The notes beneath the pieces are model-generated. The model was not told the origin of the DNA. It was given only the letters and a program-made list of their open reading frames with translations, and made no database searches. Below, piece after piece: positions 49,015-57,756 of a stretch of DNA of 64,000 bases. Source of the DNA: Chloroflexota bacterium. GTDB lineage: Bacteria > Chloroflexota > Dormibacteria > Dormibacterales > Dormibacteraceae. The stretch covers positions 1 through 64,000 of the forward strand of contig VBFH01000024.1 of NCBI GenBank assembly GCA_005883575.1, written 5' to 3'. The position numbers were made by a program, and so were the translations under genes. The number at the start of each line of letters is the position of its first letter. Position 1 is the first letter of the stretch.

Positions 49015-50422
49015 GCCTCTTCTTGGCTGAATGGCGCCGGCGTTTGTCAACGTACAGCGCTTTGTCGGCCGACTGGTACATGGCCTGCCAGTCGAGGCCC
49101 TGACGCCACGCGGTGATGCCGATGCTGAACTCCACCGGCACCGGGAGCTTGGCCGTGCGGTTGAGATGCTCCAGAGCTTCGCGCACGCGGATCCCGACCT
49201 CGCGGGCATCGCGCTCGTCCGCATCCGGCATCGCGACGCCGAACTCGTCGCCGCCGAGGCGCCCGCAGGTGTCGGTGGCCCGGACCGCGCGCTGCAGCTC
49301 TGCCGCGAGCACGCGGATCGCCTCGTCGCCGACGTGGTGGCCGTACGAGTCGTTGATGTCCTTGAGGTTGTCGAGGTCGAGCATCATCAGCGCCAGCCGG
49401 CGCTTGTGCCGCTCGGCCGAGGCGACCGCGCGGTCGATCGCACGCTCGAACTCGGGCCGGTTGGCAAGCCCGGTCAGGTAGTCGGTGCGCGCTTCCTTGG
49501 TGTGCTGGCGCGCACGGTCGAGCGCCACGGCGATCTGGTCCGCGACCGCGGCGACGAACTCCAGGTCGCTTGGCTCGAATGTGCGCGGCAAGCGCGTCGC
49601 GACGGTCATCGCGCCCAGCAGCACGCCCTTGGTCCGCAGCTCGGCGCGGATCGCGCTCCACTCGCCGGCGATGCGGTCGACCCGCGACTCGGCTGGACCG
49701 GAGGAGATCTCGACGACGCGGCTGAGCCCTGACCGGCCGGTTTGGGAGAACTCTTCTTCTTCACCCTGCTGCATGCCGATCGTCTTGGCGAGCTTGAGTC
49801 GCGCGCCCTCGCGGACCCACACCGCACCGGCCTGCAGTCCGAGCACCTTGAGCGTCTCTCTAAGACCGACCTCGGCGATCTCGTTGACGTCGAGCGAGCG
49901 GCCGAGGGCGCTGGCGATGTGGTACAGCCCGTGGAGCTCGGTCTGGCGCGCGCGGTGCTTGCTCTCGGTGTAGTCGAGATAGCCGCGGATGAAGCTTGAG
50001 TTCAGGTGCTCGATCACATCGCCGAGCCTGCTCTGGGCCAGCAGCAGCACCTCATCGGCGTACGGGCTCTCCTCGAGCCCTTCGGTCACTCGCGCCACCA
50101 CGGTGCGGCGGAAGACGGCGAGTCCCTCCATCAGCGACTCGAGCGGGACTCCTCGCTCGGCGTAACGGCGGGCAAACTCGCGCGCCTGGGTGTAGTACTC
50201 CGGCCAGGGGATCTTCGAGTCCAGACGCAGCGAGCGGAAGAGAGCCTGGAGAAAACCGACCGACATCCTCGCCAGCTCGTCGATCGTCCCGTCCCGGTAC
50301 CCCTGCAGGAGCTCCGGTTCGATCGCCCGGACCGCTTCGGCGGCCACGATCCCGCTCTCGCTGGCGTCGGTGGAGAGCCGGTCAGCCACCTCGGCAAGAA
50401 GGTCGCTCGCCCGCTGGGTCAT
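48980..50422 (-). CDS. Diguanylate cyclase with GAF-type sensor
   Basis: 480 residues. N-terminal helical part (about 1-160), GAF domain (about 165-310, ending FVAAVADQIAVALDRA), and GGDEF domain (about 320-465) with active motif RLGGDEFGV. The inhibitory site RATD lies exactly five residues before GGDEF, so product inhibition is expected. Makes cyclic di-GMP from two GTP. No membrane segment. TATAGT ends 8 nt before the ATG. Confidence 0.95.
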   Translation of the reverse strand: MTQRASDLLAEVADRLSTDASESGIVAAEAVRAIEPELLQGYRDGTIDELARMSVGFLQALFRSLRLDSKIPWPEYYTQAREFARRYAERGVPLESLMEGLAVFRRTVVARVTEGLEESPYADEVLLLAQSRLGDVIEHLNSSFIRGYLDYTESKHRARQTELHGLYHIASALGRSLDVNEIAEVGLRETLKVLGLQAGAVWVREGARLKLAKTIGMQQGEEEEFSQTGRSGLSRVVEISSGPAESRVDRIAGEWSAIRAELRTKGVLLGAMTVATRLPRTFEPSDLEFVAAVADQIAVALDRARQHTKEARTDYLTGLANRPEFERAIDRAVASAERHKRRLALMMLDLDNLKDINDSYGHHVGDEAIRVLAAELQRAVRATDTCGRLGGDEFGVAMPDADERDAREVGIRVREALEHLNRTAKLPVPVEFSIGITAWRQGLDWQAMYQSADKALYVDKRRRHSAKKRLGQTPVKTPTS

Positions 50423-50495
50423 ATCGGCGCACTATAGAGTGACGGATGGTCGTTCGCGTACCTGCGTAACACGCTAATCAAATGTGTAAGAGGCA

Positions 50496-51575
50496 ATGAT
50501 GGCAACAGTCACCAGAGGATCGCTGGAAAAGCTGGAAGAAGAACTGGGCGCAGACGCCGAGGATCTCCTCGACCACAAATGCCAGACAATCCCCAAAGAG
50601 CAGCTTCACCTGCCCGGGGCCGACTTTGTCGACCGGGTCTGGAAGGACAGCGACCGGCCGACCCGAGTGCTGCGCAGCTTCGAGTCACTCCTGGCGCACG
50701 GCCGCCTCGCCGGCACCGGCTACCTCTCGATTCTTCCCGTCGACCAGGGCATCGAGCACGCCGCCGGCGCCTCGTTCGCGCCGAACCCGATCTACTTCGA
50801 CGGCGCCAAGATCGTCGAGCTGGCGATCGAAGGAGGATGCAACGCGGTTGCCTCGACCTTCGGCGTCCTCGGCTCGGTCGCGCGGCGCTACGCGCACCGG
50901 ATCCCGTTCATCTGCAAGCTCAACCACAACGAGCTCCTGACCTACCCCAATCACTACGACCAGATCCTCTTTGGGACGGTCAACGAGGCCTGGGAGATGG
51001 GTGCGGTCGCGGTCGGGGCGACGATCTACTTCGGGTCCGAGCAGTCGGACCGGCAGCTGCAGGAGATCGCTTTCGCGTTCCACGAGGCGCATCGGCTTGG
51101 CATGGCGACCGTCCTGTGGTGCTACGTCCGGAACAACGCTTTCAAGAAGGACGGCCTGAACTACGAGACGGCGGCCGACCTGACGGGTCAGGCCAACCAC
51201 CTGGGAGTCACGATCGAGGCCGACATCATCAAGCAGAAGCTGCCGGACACCAACCGCGGCTACGAGGTGATCGGATTCGGCAAGACCTCTCCCGCCGTTT
51301 ACGACAAGCTGTCAAGCGACCACCCGATTGACCTCTGCAGGTATCAGGTGATCAACAACTACATGGGTCGCGCGGGCTTGATCAACTCGGGGGGTGAGAG
51401 CAAAGGCGCCACAGACCTGAAGGAGGCTGTCCGCACCGCCGTCATCAACAAACGCGCGGGCGGCATGGGTCTGATCAGCGGCCGGAAATCGTTCCAGCGC
51501 CCAATGAAGGAGGGCATCGAATTACTGCACGCAATCCAGGACGTGTACCTCAACCCGGCGGTGACCATCGCTTAA
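50496..51575 (+). CDS. Class I fructose-bisphosphate aldolase (DhnA type)
   Basis: 359 residues. [26 protein letters not shown] (Schiff-base Lys region), [10 protein letters not shown] and [13 protein letters not shown] match the FbaB/DhnA family. It splits fructose-1,6-bisphosphate in glycolysis and forms it in gluconeogenesis. Two ATGs lie next to each other at the start. Its TAA stop overlaps the candidate TTA start of the MBL gene. Confidence 0.93.
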   Translation: MMATVTRGSLEKLEEELGADAEDLLDHKCQTIPKEQLHLPGADFVDRVWKDSDRPTRVLRSFESLLAHGRLAGTGYLSILPVDQGIEHAAGASFAPNPIYFDGAKIVELAIEGGCNAVASTFGVLGSVARRYAHRIPFICKLNHNELLTYPNHYDQILFGTVNEAWEMGAVAVGATIYFGSEQSDRQLQEIAFAFHEAHRLGMATVLWCYVRNNAFKKDGLNYETAADLTGQANHLGVTIEADIIKQKLPDTNRGYEVIGFGKTSPAVYDKLSSDHPIDLCRYQVINNYMGRAGLINSGGESKGATDLKEAVRTAVINKRAGGMGLISGRKSFQRPMKEGIELLHAIQDVYLNPAVTIA

Positions 51576-52261
51576 AGCTCGCATTTCTCGGTAGCGGCGC
51601 TGCGTTTTCGCTCGACCGCTACAACGGCGCCGTCGTGGTCGACGGTCGCGTGCTCCTGGATGGCGGCGCACCCCTCCTGCCGCACATGCACAGGCTGGGC
51701 GTCGACCCTGGCGGCATCGAGGTCGTCTTCCTGACGCATTTTCATGGCGACCACACGCTCGGGCTGCCGCCTTTCGTGCTCCACCGCGTGTTCGTCGACC
51801 GGCGCCCCCTGACCTTCGTCGGCCCGTCGGGCGTGGAGGAGTACCTCGAGAAGCTCTGGGAGGTGAGCTGGGGTCCGGATTGGAAGCGTGTCATGCGACC
51901 GCAGTTCAAGGCACGCTACGTGACGGCCAGAAGCTCCGGTACGGCTGCGGGCGTCCGGTACGAGACCGTGAGACTCGATCATGGGACGATGGGTGGGACC
52001 GGATATCGCATCCACGTCAACGGCAAGGTGGTGGCGTATTCGGGCGACACCGAGCCGACCGCGCCCCTCGACAAGCTCGTCGACCACGCGGACATCGCCA
52101 TCGTCGAGGCCACCGGTCCCGGTGACGTCTTCAGCCACATGAGCTGGGAGGCGGCGAGCAAATTGAAGCGCCGGCACCCCGACACGCGCTTCTTCTTCAA
52201 CCACGTGTATTCGGGCACCGTGGCCGGCGCCGTCAAAGACCTGCAGGTGATCGAGGTCTGA
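51572..52261 (+). CDS. MBL-fold metallohydrolase, possible TTA start
   Basis: About 229 residues when read from 51572. [26 protein letters not shown] is the standard MBL opening and lies directly behind the aldolase stop; no ATG/GTG/TTG precedes it, and the first GTG (51635) would remove the first strands. TTA at 51572-51574 overlaps the TAA stop. Metal motif [12 protein letters not shown] (HxHxDH), then [10 protein letters not shown] and FFFNHVYSG. RNase Z-like, but too short for full RNase Z; substrate unknown. Confidence 0.86.
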   Translation, partial: LKLAFLGSGAAFSLDRYNGAVVVDGRVLLDGGAPLLPHMHRLGVDPGGIEVVFLTHFHGDHTLGLPPFVLHRVFVDRRPLTFVGPSGVEEYLEKLWEVSWGPDWKRVMRPQFKARYVTARSSGTAAGVRYETVRLDHGTMGGTGYRIHVNGKVVAYSGDTEPTAPLDKLVDHADIAIVEATGPGDVFSHMSWEAASKLKRRHPDTRFFFNHVYSGTVAGAVKDLQVIEV

Positions 52262-52485
52262 GACCCCGACTCACCCCAGCGGCGCTCATCGCTGCCGCCG
52301 CGGGCGGTGTGGCCGGCGCGTTGGTTTTCGGCGGACTGGTGGGTTTTGGCAGCCTGCTGTCGAGCCGCGTCGGCAATCCGGTGCCGCTGATCGTGCTCAC
52401 CGTTGCCGGGGCGTACGCCGGCTGGCTCTTAGGTGTGATCGTGTTTGGAGCGGTGCGTGGTGGAAACGGCAAAACCTCTCCTTGA
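52258..52485 (+). CDS. Small two-helix membrane protein, probable CTG start
   Basis: 75 residues if read from CTG 52258, which overlaps the MBL stop as CTGA. A basic start (RPRLTP) precedes helix one (about 8-34) and helix two (about 42-65), then RGGNGKTSP. The third codon positions are GC-rich like those of real genes. A GTG (52309) is the only standard start, in the middle of helix one. It overlaps the DUF3052 gene by 41 nt. Confidence 0.65.
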   Translation: MRPRLTPAALIAAAAGGVAGALVFGGLVGFGSLLSSRVGNPVPLIVLTVAGAYAGWLLGVIVFGAVRGGNGKTSP

Positions 52486-52852
52486 CAAGCTCGGCGTCAA
52501 ACCGGGATCGAAGGTCGCCGTGGTCGACCTCCACAACCCCACCTTCATGAAGCTGCTCCGCGAGCGCACGCACGACGTCGTCGAGGGCAAGCCCCGAACT
52601 CCCTGCGACATAGTCTTTGTCGGAGCCAACGAGATGCACGACCTTCAGCGCCTGCTTGAGGTGAAGAGCTGGATCGAGCCCAACGGAGCGATCTGGGTGG
52701 TGCGCCCGAAAGGCGGGCGCAGCGCCCTTCGTGACACGGACCTCATCGATGCCGGACTCGCGGCGGGCCTGGTCGACAACAAGATCGCGAGCTTCTCGGA
52801 CACGCACGGCGCCATGCGCTTCGTGTTCCGCCTGCGCGACCGTCCGAAATGA
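52445..52852 (+). CDS. DUF3052-family protein
   Basis: Up to 135 residues. LLDKLGVKPGSKVAVVDLHNPTFM, CDIVFVGANEMHDLQRLLEVKSWIEPNGAIWVVRPKG and LVDNKIASFSDTHGAMRFVFR are typical of DUF3052, a small alpha-beta protein of unknown function. The start is uncertain: TTG 52445, or the double GTG at 52457/52460, which gives MVETAKP and suits the family better. Its stop overlaps the GNAT start by 4 nt (ATGA). Confidence 0.88.
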   Translation: MERCVVETAKPLLDKLGVKPGSKVAVVDLHNPTFMKLLRERTHDVVEGKPRTPCDIVFVGANEMHDLQRLLEVKSWIEPNGAIWVVRPKGGRSALRDTDLIDAGLAAGLVDNKIASFSDTHGAMRFVFRLRDRPK

Positions 52853-53346
52853 CGCTGCACATCCGGGCCGGCGAGCCGGCCGACGTGGCCGTGATCGCGC
52901 AGCTGATTCGCGACCTCGCGCACTACGAGAAGCTCGAGCACGAGGTCACGATGACCGAGGAGAAGCTGACCGACTCGCTCTTCGGCGAGCGCCGTTACGC
53001 CGAGACGCTGATCGCCGAAGACTCAGGCGAGCCCGTCGGCTTCGCCTTGTTCTTCCACAACTTCTCGACGTTTCTCGCCCAGCCCGGGATCTACCTCGAG
53101 GACCTGTTCGTGGTGCCCGCGCGCCGCGGCCAAGGGATTGGCCAGGCGCTGCTCAAAGCTCTGGCCCGGACCGCAGCCGAGCGGGGCTGCGGACGGCTCG
53201 AATGGGCGGTGCTCGACTGGAACCAGGACGCGATCAGGTTCTACGAGCGACTCGGCGCGAAGCCGAACTCCGACTGGACCGTGTACAGGTTGACCGGAGA
53301 ACCGCTCCGCTCCCTTGCCGCCCGCCGCGAGCTACCGGGAGAATAG
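52849..53346 (+). CDS. GNAT acetyltransferase, spermidine/diamine-type
   Basis: 165 residues. IRAGEPADVAVIAQLIRDLAHYEKLEHEV at the N-terminus and YLEDLFVVPARRGQGIGQALLKAL (acetyl-CoA loop) with LDWNQDAIRFYERLGA are close to the SSAT group that acetylates polyamines. Substrate not certain. Confidence 0.9.
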   Translation: MTLHIRAGEPADVAVIAQLIRDLAHYEKLEHEVTMTEEKLTDSLFGERRYAETLIAEDSGEPVGFALFFHNFSTFLAQPGIYLEDLFVVPARRGQGIGQALLKALARTAAERGCGRLEWAVLDWNQDAIRFYERLGAKPNSDWTVYRLTGEPLRSLAARRELPGE

Positions 53347-53354
53347 GAGCGCGC

Positions 53355-53642
53355 ATGGAAGTCCGCCGTCCCAAAGTGCTCGACACGCATCCGGGCGAGG
53401 AGATCGTCGCCTGGGCGCGCGAGCAGCTGGCGATCGCGCAGTCGATCCTCGACAACCCCGGCGGCGGCCTGCTGTTCGCGACCCAGACCATAGGCCAGGT
53501 GCGCTCTGGCCTTGCGGAGCGCGACGCGACACGATGGAGGGAGGTCGTCGAGCTGCTCGATCGGGCCGAGGACGCGAGCGTGCACCGCGAGTTCGGCGTA
53601 GCGCGCAAGCTGCTGGACGAAGCAGCCGCCAAGGTCGTCTAG
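53355..53642 (+). CDS. Small helical protein, unknown function
   Basis: 95 residues, ATG 53355 with AGGAG 7 nt upstream. Almost wholly helical (GEEIVAWAREQLAIAQSIL, RWREVVELLDRAED), soluble. No family recognised. It shares a CTAG double stop with the convergent LLM oxidoreductase. Confidence 0.7.
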   Translation: MEVRRPKVLDTHPGEEIVAWAREQLAIAQSILDNPGGGLLFATQTIGQVRSGLAERDATRWREVVELLDRAEDASVHREFGVARKLLDEAAAKVV

Positions 53643-54586
53643 GCTCCCGCGACCGCCTCCAGCGTGGCTTCGAAACCTTTCGCGCCCTCGTGCCCGCTGA
53701 ATGGACCCACTCCGGGCAAAGTCACCCCCGCCTCCCGATAACGGCGGACCGCGTCCCGGACCCGTTCCTCGTCGCCGATGCCCGCAAGCTCGTCCAGCAC
53801 GCGCTCGCCAACGCGTTCGTTGTCAAGCTCGGCCTTCAGGCCGCTGGCGTCCATCATCTTTCGGTAGTAAGGAAGGCTCGCGTAACGAGCCACGGTTTTG
53901 CGGAACACGTCATGGGCCGCGGCTCGATCCGAGGTCAGGCTCACCGGCACCGCCGAGACGACCTCGAATCCTTCGGATGACTTGCCCACCTTCTCCCGGC
54001 CCTTGCGCACAGCCGGCAGCACGTGGTCGCGTACATAGGCCGGCGTGCACATGTAGAGGACGACGCCGTCGGCCAGCTCGCCCGCAAGCTCGAGCATGCG
54101 CGGGTTCAGGGCCGAGATCATGATCGGAAGGTCGGCGCGGCGCGGTCCCGAATAGACCCCACGGGCGGTGAAGTGTCGGTCCTCGAAATTGCTGCCCCCT
54201 TTCTGCAGGATCGTGCGCACGATGGTCAGGTACTGCCGCATCGCCTGGAGGGGATCCTCGAGCTTCAGCCCCCACATGCCCTCGACCGTCACCTTGTGGC
54301 TGATCCCAATGCCCAGGATGAACCTGCCATGCGAGAGCTCGTCCAGCGTCGCCGCCATCTGGGCCATCGCCGTCGGGTGTCGGGTGTAGATCGGAAGCAC
54401 ACCTGTGCCGAGCTTCACGTGCTCGGTGTTCATGGCGTAGGCGGCCAGCACCAGCGAGGCATCGCGGGCGTCTGGCATCTGCGTCGTCCACACCGACTCG
54501 TAGCCCAGCCTTTCGGCGGCCCTCGCCCGGGCGATGGATTCATCTAGCGTCCTCACGGCCGGGTTGAAAGCAGCGAGCCTCGTCAT
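53639..54586 (-). CDS. LLM-class flavin / F420-dependent oxidoreductase
   Basis: About 315 residues from ATG 54586. The TIM-barrel of the luciferase-like family: AERLGYESVWTTQMPDARD, LGTGVLPIYTRHPTAMAQMAATLDELSHGRFILGIG, and EDPLQAMRQYLTIVRTIL. Members reduce or oxidise small compounds with F420 or FMN; F420 is likelier in this lineage. TATATT ends 9 nt before the ATG; the uppP start is only 20 bp away on the other strand. Confidence 0.92.
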   Translation of the reverse strand: MTRLAAFNPAVRTLDESIARARAAERLGYESVWTTQMPDARDASLVLAAYAMNTEHVKLGTGVLPIYTRHPTAMAQMAATLDELSHGRFILGIGISHKVTVEGMWGLKLEDPLQAMRQYLTIVRTILQKGGSNFEDRHFTARGVYSGPRRADLPIMISALNPRMLELAGELADGVVLYMCTPAYVRDHVLPAVRKGREKVGKSSEGFEVVSAVPVSLTSDRAAAHDVFRKTVARYASLPYYRKMMDASGLKAELDNERVGERVLDELAGIGDEERVRDAVRRYREAGVTLPGVGPFSGHEGAKGFEATLEAVAGA

Positions 54587-54606
54587 CGCTCCGCGAATAT
54601 ATCCCG

Positions 54607-55464
54607 GTGAGTCTGCCGCAGGCATTGTTCATGGGCCTGCTGCAGGGGGCGAGCGAGCTCTTCCCCGTCTCATCGCTCGGCCACGCGGTGCTCGTCCCCA
54701 GCCTCCTCCACTGGAGCTTCAAACAATCCGATCCTTCATTTGTCCCTTTCCTCGTGCTTCTGCACCTGGGGACCGCGACCGCGCTGCTCCTGCTCTACCG
54801 GGAGCAGTGGGTCGCGATCGTCCGCGGCTTTTTCGCAGCCGCGATTCGGGGCCAGATGAAGACCGAATCCGAACGACTCGCCATGCTCCTGCTCGTCGGC
54901 ACGATCCCCGCCGCCGTGCTCGGCGTCTTTCTCGAAAGCCGGATCAAGAGCCTGTTCGCCAGCCCGGACGAGGCCGCCGGCTTTCTCGTCCTCAACGGTG
55001 GGCTGATGCTTGGGTTCGAGCTGATGCGGCGGCGCGCCGAACGCGGCTTGTCGCGCAGCGAGCAGGAATCGCACTTCGCCGAGGCCGAGCGCATCAGCTT
55101 TCGCGCCGCTGCGCTCGTCGGCGCCTGCCAGGCACTTGCGTTCCTGCCGGGCATCTCGCGCTCCGGCGTCACGATCGGCGGCGGACTGCTGGCGGGCCTT
55201 CGCCACCAGGAAGCGGCCCGCTTCTCGTTTCTCCTCGCGACGCCGGTAATCCTGGGCGCGGGAATCGTCGAGGTGCCGCAGCTTTTCTCAACGGGAGTGC
55301 CCGTCGCCGAGTACCTTGCGGCCGCGTTGCTCTCGGGCATCGCGGCCTACGCGAGCGCGCGATTCCTGCTGCGTTACTTCCGTTCTGGACGGCTCGATCC
55401 TTATGGCTGGTACTGCATCGGGGCCGGGCTCATCAGCCTGGCTTTGTTACATTTCAGCCTGTGA
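54607..55464 (+). CDS. uppP: Undecaprenyl-diphosphatase
   Basis: 285 residues from GTG. The two BacA active-site regions are visible: LLQGASELFPVSSLGHAVL and ALAFLPGISRSGVTIGGGLLAG. About eight membrane helices. It recycles the lipid carrier for cell wall polymers and gives resistance to bacitracin. Followed by a small membrane protein with GTGA overlap. Confidence 0.95.
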   Translation: MSLPQALFMGLLQGASELFPVSSLGHAVLVPSLLHWSFKQSDPSFVPFLVLLHLGTATALLLLYREQWVAIVRGFFAAAIRGQMKTESERLAMLLLVGTIPAAVLGVFLESRIKSLFASPDEAAGFLVLNGGLMLGFELMRRRAERGLSRSEQESHFAEAERISFRAAALVGACQALAFLPGISRSGVTIGGGLLAGLRHQEAARFSFLLATPVILGAGIVEVPQLFSTGVPVAEYLAAALLSGIAAYASARFLLRYFRSGRLDPYGWYCIGAGLISLALLHFSL

Positions 55465-55664
55465 CCAGGTCGCAGTCGGTCTCGGTCGCGCTGGGGGCGC
55501 TCGGGGTCGTCTTCATCGTCGTCGCCGCCCTTTATGCGTTGGGCGTGCTGCAGATCCTCACGTCGTCAACGTCGGGGCCGCACTACAAGCACGCAGTGCT
55601 GTTCGTCGTCCTTGCGGTTGCCAGCTTCGTGGCCGCCAACTTCGCCCGACCCAAAACGGCCTGA
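55461..55664 (+). CDS. Small two-helix membrane protein
   Basis: 67 residues from a GTG overlapping the uppP stop (GTGA). Helices at about 6-26 and 44-61 with a short linker SSTSGPHYKHA between. Coupled to uppP, so it may be a small partner of the same membrane complex (inference). Confidence 0.75.
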   Translation: MTRSQSVSVALGALGVVFIVVAALYALGVLQILTSSTSGPHYKHAVLFVVLAVASFVAANFARPKTA

Positions 55665-55677
55665 AAGAGACCGCCGC

Positions 55678-57189
55678 CTAAGCTTTCGCCCTCATTCGTT
55701 CCGCCACCTGGCGGCCGGTGAGATCGCGCTCACCAACCTTGATGTCCTCGTGGTACACGGCGTCGGCGTTCACCTTCCAGGGGTCGAGCCGAGAACCCGC
55801 GGCGATGTTTCTCGCCACCAGCAGCGCGGTCATCATCGAGTGGTCCTGGTTGTTGTACTTGTGCATGCCGTTGCGCCCCGCGAGGTGAAGGTTCGGCAGA
55901 GACCGCGCCAGATAATCGCGGACGACGGCGACGTTGGCCTGATAGCCGTCGTCGTAGACGGGATAGGCCTTCTGCTGCCGCACTACGACACCGTCGAACA
56001 CATCGCCTGCCGAGCAGATGCCGAGCTGCCCGAGCTCTTTCTTCGCCAGCTCGATCAACTCCGCGTCCCGCATGGTCCAGAGCCCGTCGCTTTCGAAGCA
56101 GAAATACTCCAGGCCCAGGCAGGTCTTGCCCTGGTCTGGCACCATGTCCGGGCTCCAGTTCTTGAAGTTCTGAATCCGCCCAACCCGCACTCTCGGGTCG
56201 TGGATGTAGATCCAGTTGTCAGGGAAGACCGCAGGCCTGTCGATCATCAGGGCGATGCTGATGAAGTCGCGATAGCCCAAAGCGCTTGCTGCCCGACGCA
56301 CCTTCTCGGGCGCCGGCGGCTCCAGCCTGGCGATCAGCTCACGGATCGGGATGCTCGAGATGAAGTCAGTCCCGGCGTGCGTCTCGGCGCTGCCGTCAGA
56401 GTCGGTGGTGACGACCGAGCTGACGGCGCCGTCGTCATGGTTGACGCGAACGACCGACCGGTCGAGCAGGACAGGGTGTCCCTTCACGGCGCTGATTTCA
56501 GCCACGCGTTCCCACATCTGGCCGGGACCCAGGCGTGGATAGCGGAATCTGTCGATTAGCGTGGTCACGATCTCGCCGCGGCGGCTGGGATTGCGGCGCG
56601 GCAGCAGCGCGCTCCGGATGACAACCCACAGATCGAGGCTCTTGATGCGCTGCGCCGCCCAGTCGGCCGACAGCTCCTTGGTGCTGATGCCCCACACCTT
56701 TTCCGTATAGGTCTTGAAGAAGATGCTGTACAGCCGCCAGCCGAACTGGTTGCGTACCCAGTCCTCCAGCGTCAGCGGACTCTTGACCGGCTGCAGCCGC
56801 GCCCGCAGGTAGCTGGCCAGGCACCGCACGGCTTCGAGGGGTCCAAGGTTCCACAGCGCGTTGAAAGCCTGGATGGGATAGGCAAAGAAACGGCCGCGGT
56901 AGTAGATGCGCGAGAGCCGGCCACGATTGAGCATCTCGTCGCCGAGGATCTCGGTCCAGAGGTCCTCGACCTCCTGGTTCTTGGAGAAGAACCGGTGGCC
57001 GCCGATGTCGAATCGGTAGCCGTTGTGTTCGACCGTCCGAGCCAGCCCGCCGACCTGCCGAGGGTCTTTCTCGAGCACCGTGACCGGGACGCTGCGTTTC
57101 ATGAGCTCGTACGCCGCGGTCAGGCCGGCCGGCCCCGCGCCCATGATGACGACGTGCTTGCGTTCGCCTTTGGCGATCAAAGTGGCCAC
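55678..57189 (-). CDS. FAD-dependent amine-oxidase-fold protein (UDP-galactopyranose-mutase/desaturase-like)
   Basis: 503 residues. FAD-binding VVIMGAGPAGLTAAYEL followed by GGLARTVEHNGYRFDIGGHRFFSK, as in UDP-galactopyranose mutase and protoporphyrinogen-oxidase-like proteins. Later NLHLAGRNGMHKYNNQDHSMMTALLVARNI is typical of bacterial members near glycan genes. A likely role in making cell-surface glycans or lipids is inferred; the product cannot be named. Confidence 0.87.
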   Translation of the reverse strand: MATLIAKGERKHVVIMGAGPAGLTAAYELMKRSVPVTVLEKDPRQVGGLARTVEHNGYRFDIGGHRFFSKNQEVEDLWTEILGDEMLNRGRLSRIYYRGRFFAYPIQAFNALWNLGPLEAVRCLASYLRARLQPVKSPLTLEDWVRNQFGWRLYSIFFKTYTEKVWGISTKELSADWAAQRIKSLDLWVVIRSALLPRRNPSRRGEIVTTLIDRFRYPRLGPGQMWERVAEISAVKGHPVLLDRSVVRVNHDDGAVSSVVTTDSDGSAETHAGTDFISSIPIRELIARLEPPAPEKVRRAASALGYRDFISIALMIDRPAVFPDNWIYIHDPRVRVGRIQNFKNWSPDMVPDQGKTCLGLEYFCFESDGLWTMRDAELIELAKKELGQLGICSAGDVFDGVVVRQQKAYPVYDDGYQANVAVVRDYLARSLPNLHLAGRNGMHKYNNQDHSMMTALLVARNIAAGSRLDPWKVNADAVYHEDIKVGERDLTGRQVAERMRAKA

Positions 57190-57207
57190 AAGTATCGACG
57201 GGTATGA

Positions 57208-57714
57208 CTAGTTCAGAGGTCCCTTACTGCGGATTTCGTCCACTTTGACAAGGGCGTCGCGCAAGCCCTTGATCCAGTCCGCCTGGTGCATCCCCACCAG
57301 CCGCACGCACCACGCCAGCGCCTCGCTGCGGCTCCGGGCGACGCCCCCCGCGACCAGCGTGTCGAGGATCGAGCGCTCGTTCATCCGCAGGCGTGTCATC
57401 ACCGGCACGCTCAACGTCGTGAAGATCTTCGACTCGGAACCGCAGCGCGCCCCCCACGCGACCTTGCGGCCGAACTGCCGCTCCGCCCCGCGGGCGATCC
57501 GGATCCTGTCGTCGCGCGTCTCTTCGCGGAAACGGTCGATCCGGGCAAGCCGGGCCGCCGCCCGGCCCTCTTTCGTGGTCGCGCCGGCAAGCTCGACGTC
57601 TGGCAGGGTACCCATGACCAGGATCTCCTCTCCGTCCGCGATCACGTCCGGCGGCCCGGCGAACCAGCCGGACGGAACTCGGGCGGCAAACCAGGCAGCG
57701 GCGTCCTCGGCCAT
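57208..57714 (-). CDS. Protein with a ribbon-helix-helix-like C-terminal region, unknown function
   Basis: 168 residues. DGEEILVMGTLPDVEL in the N-terminal half, RFGRKVAWGARCGS, then TTLSVPVMTRLRMNERSILDTLVAGGVARSRSEALAWCVRLVG, which resembles a ribbon-helix-helix DNA-binding segment. I recall actinobacterial proteins with the same layout but no function for them. 42 bp downstream of ssb on the same strand. Confidence 0.75.
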   Translation of the reverse strand: MAEDAAAWFAARVPSGWFAGPPDVIADGEEILVMGTLPDVELAGATTKEGRAAARLARIDRFREETRDDRIRIARGAERQFGRKVAWGARCGSESKIFTTLSVPVMTRLRMNERSILDTLVAGGVARSRSEALAWCVRLVGMHQADWIKGLRDALVKVDEIRSKGPLN

Positions 57715-57756
57715 CGATTACAACATTACGTTGCATGGCCCGCGCCTGTCTGCGGG

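Noticed and set aside
54534-55664. 376-codon plus-strand frame across uppP
   Set aside because: It reads another frame of uppP in most of its length; only its last 67 codons, in frame with GTG 55461, form a credible protein, which is listed separately.
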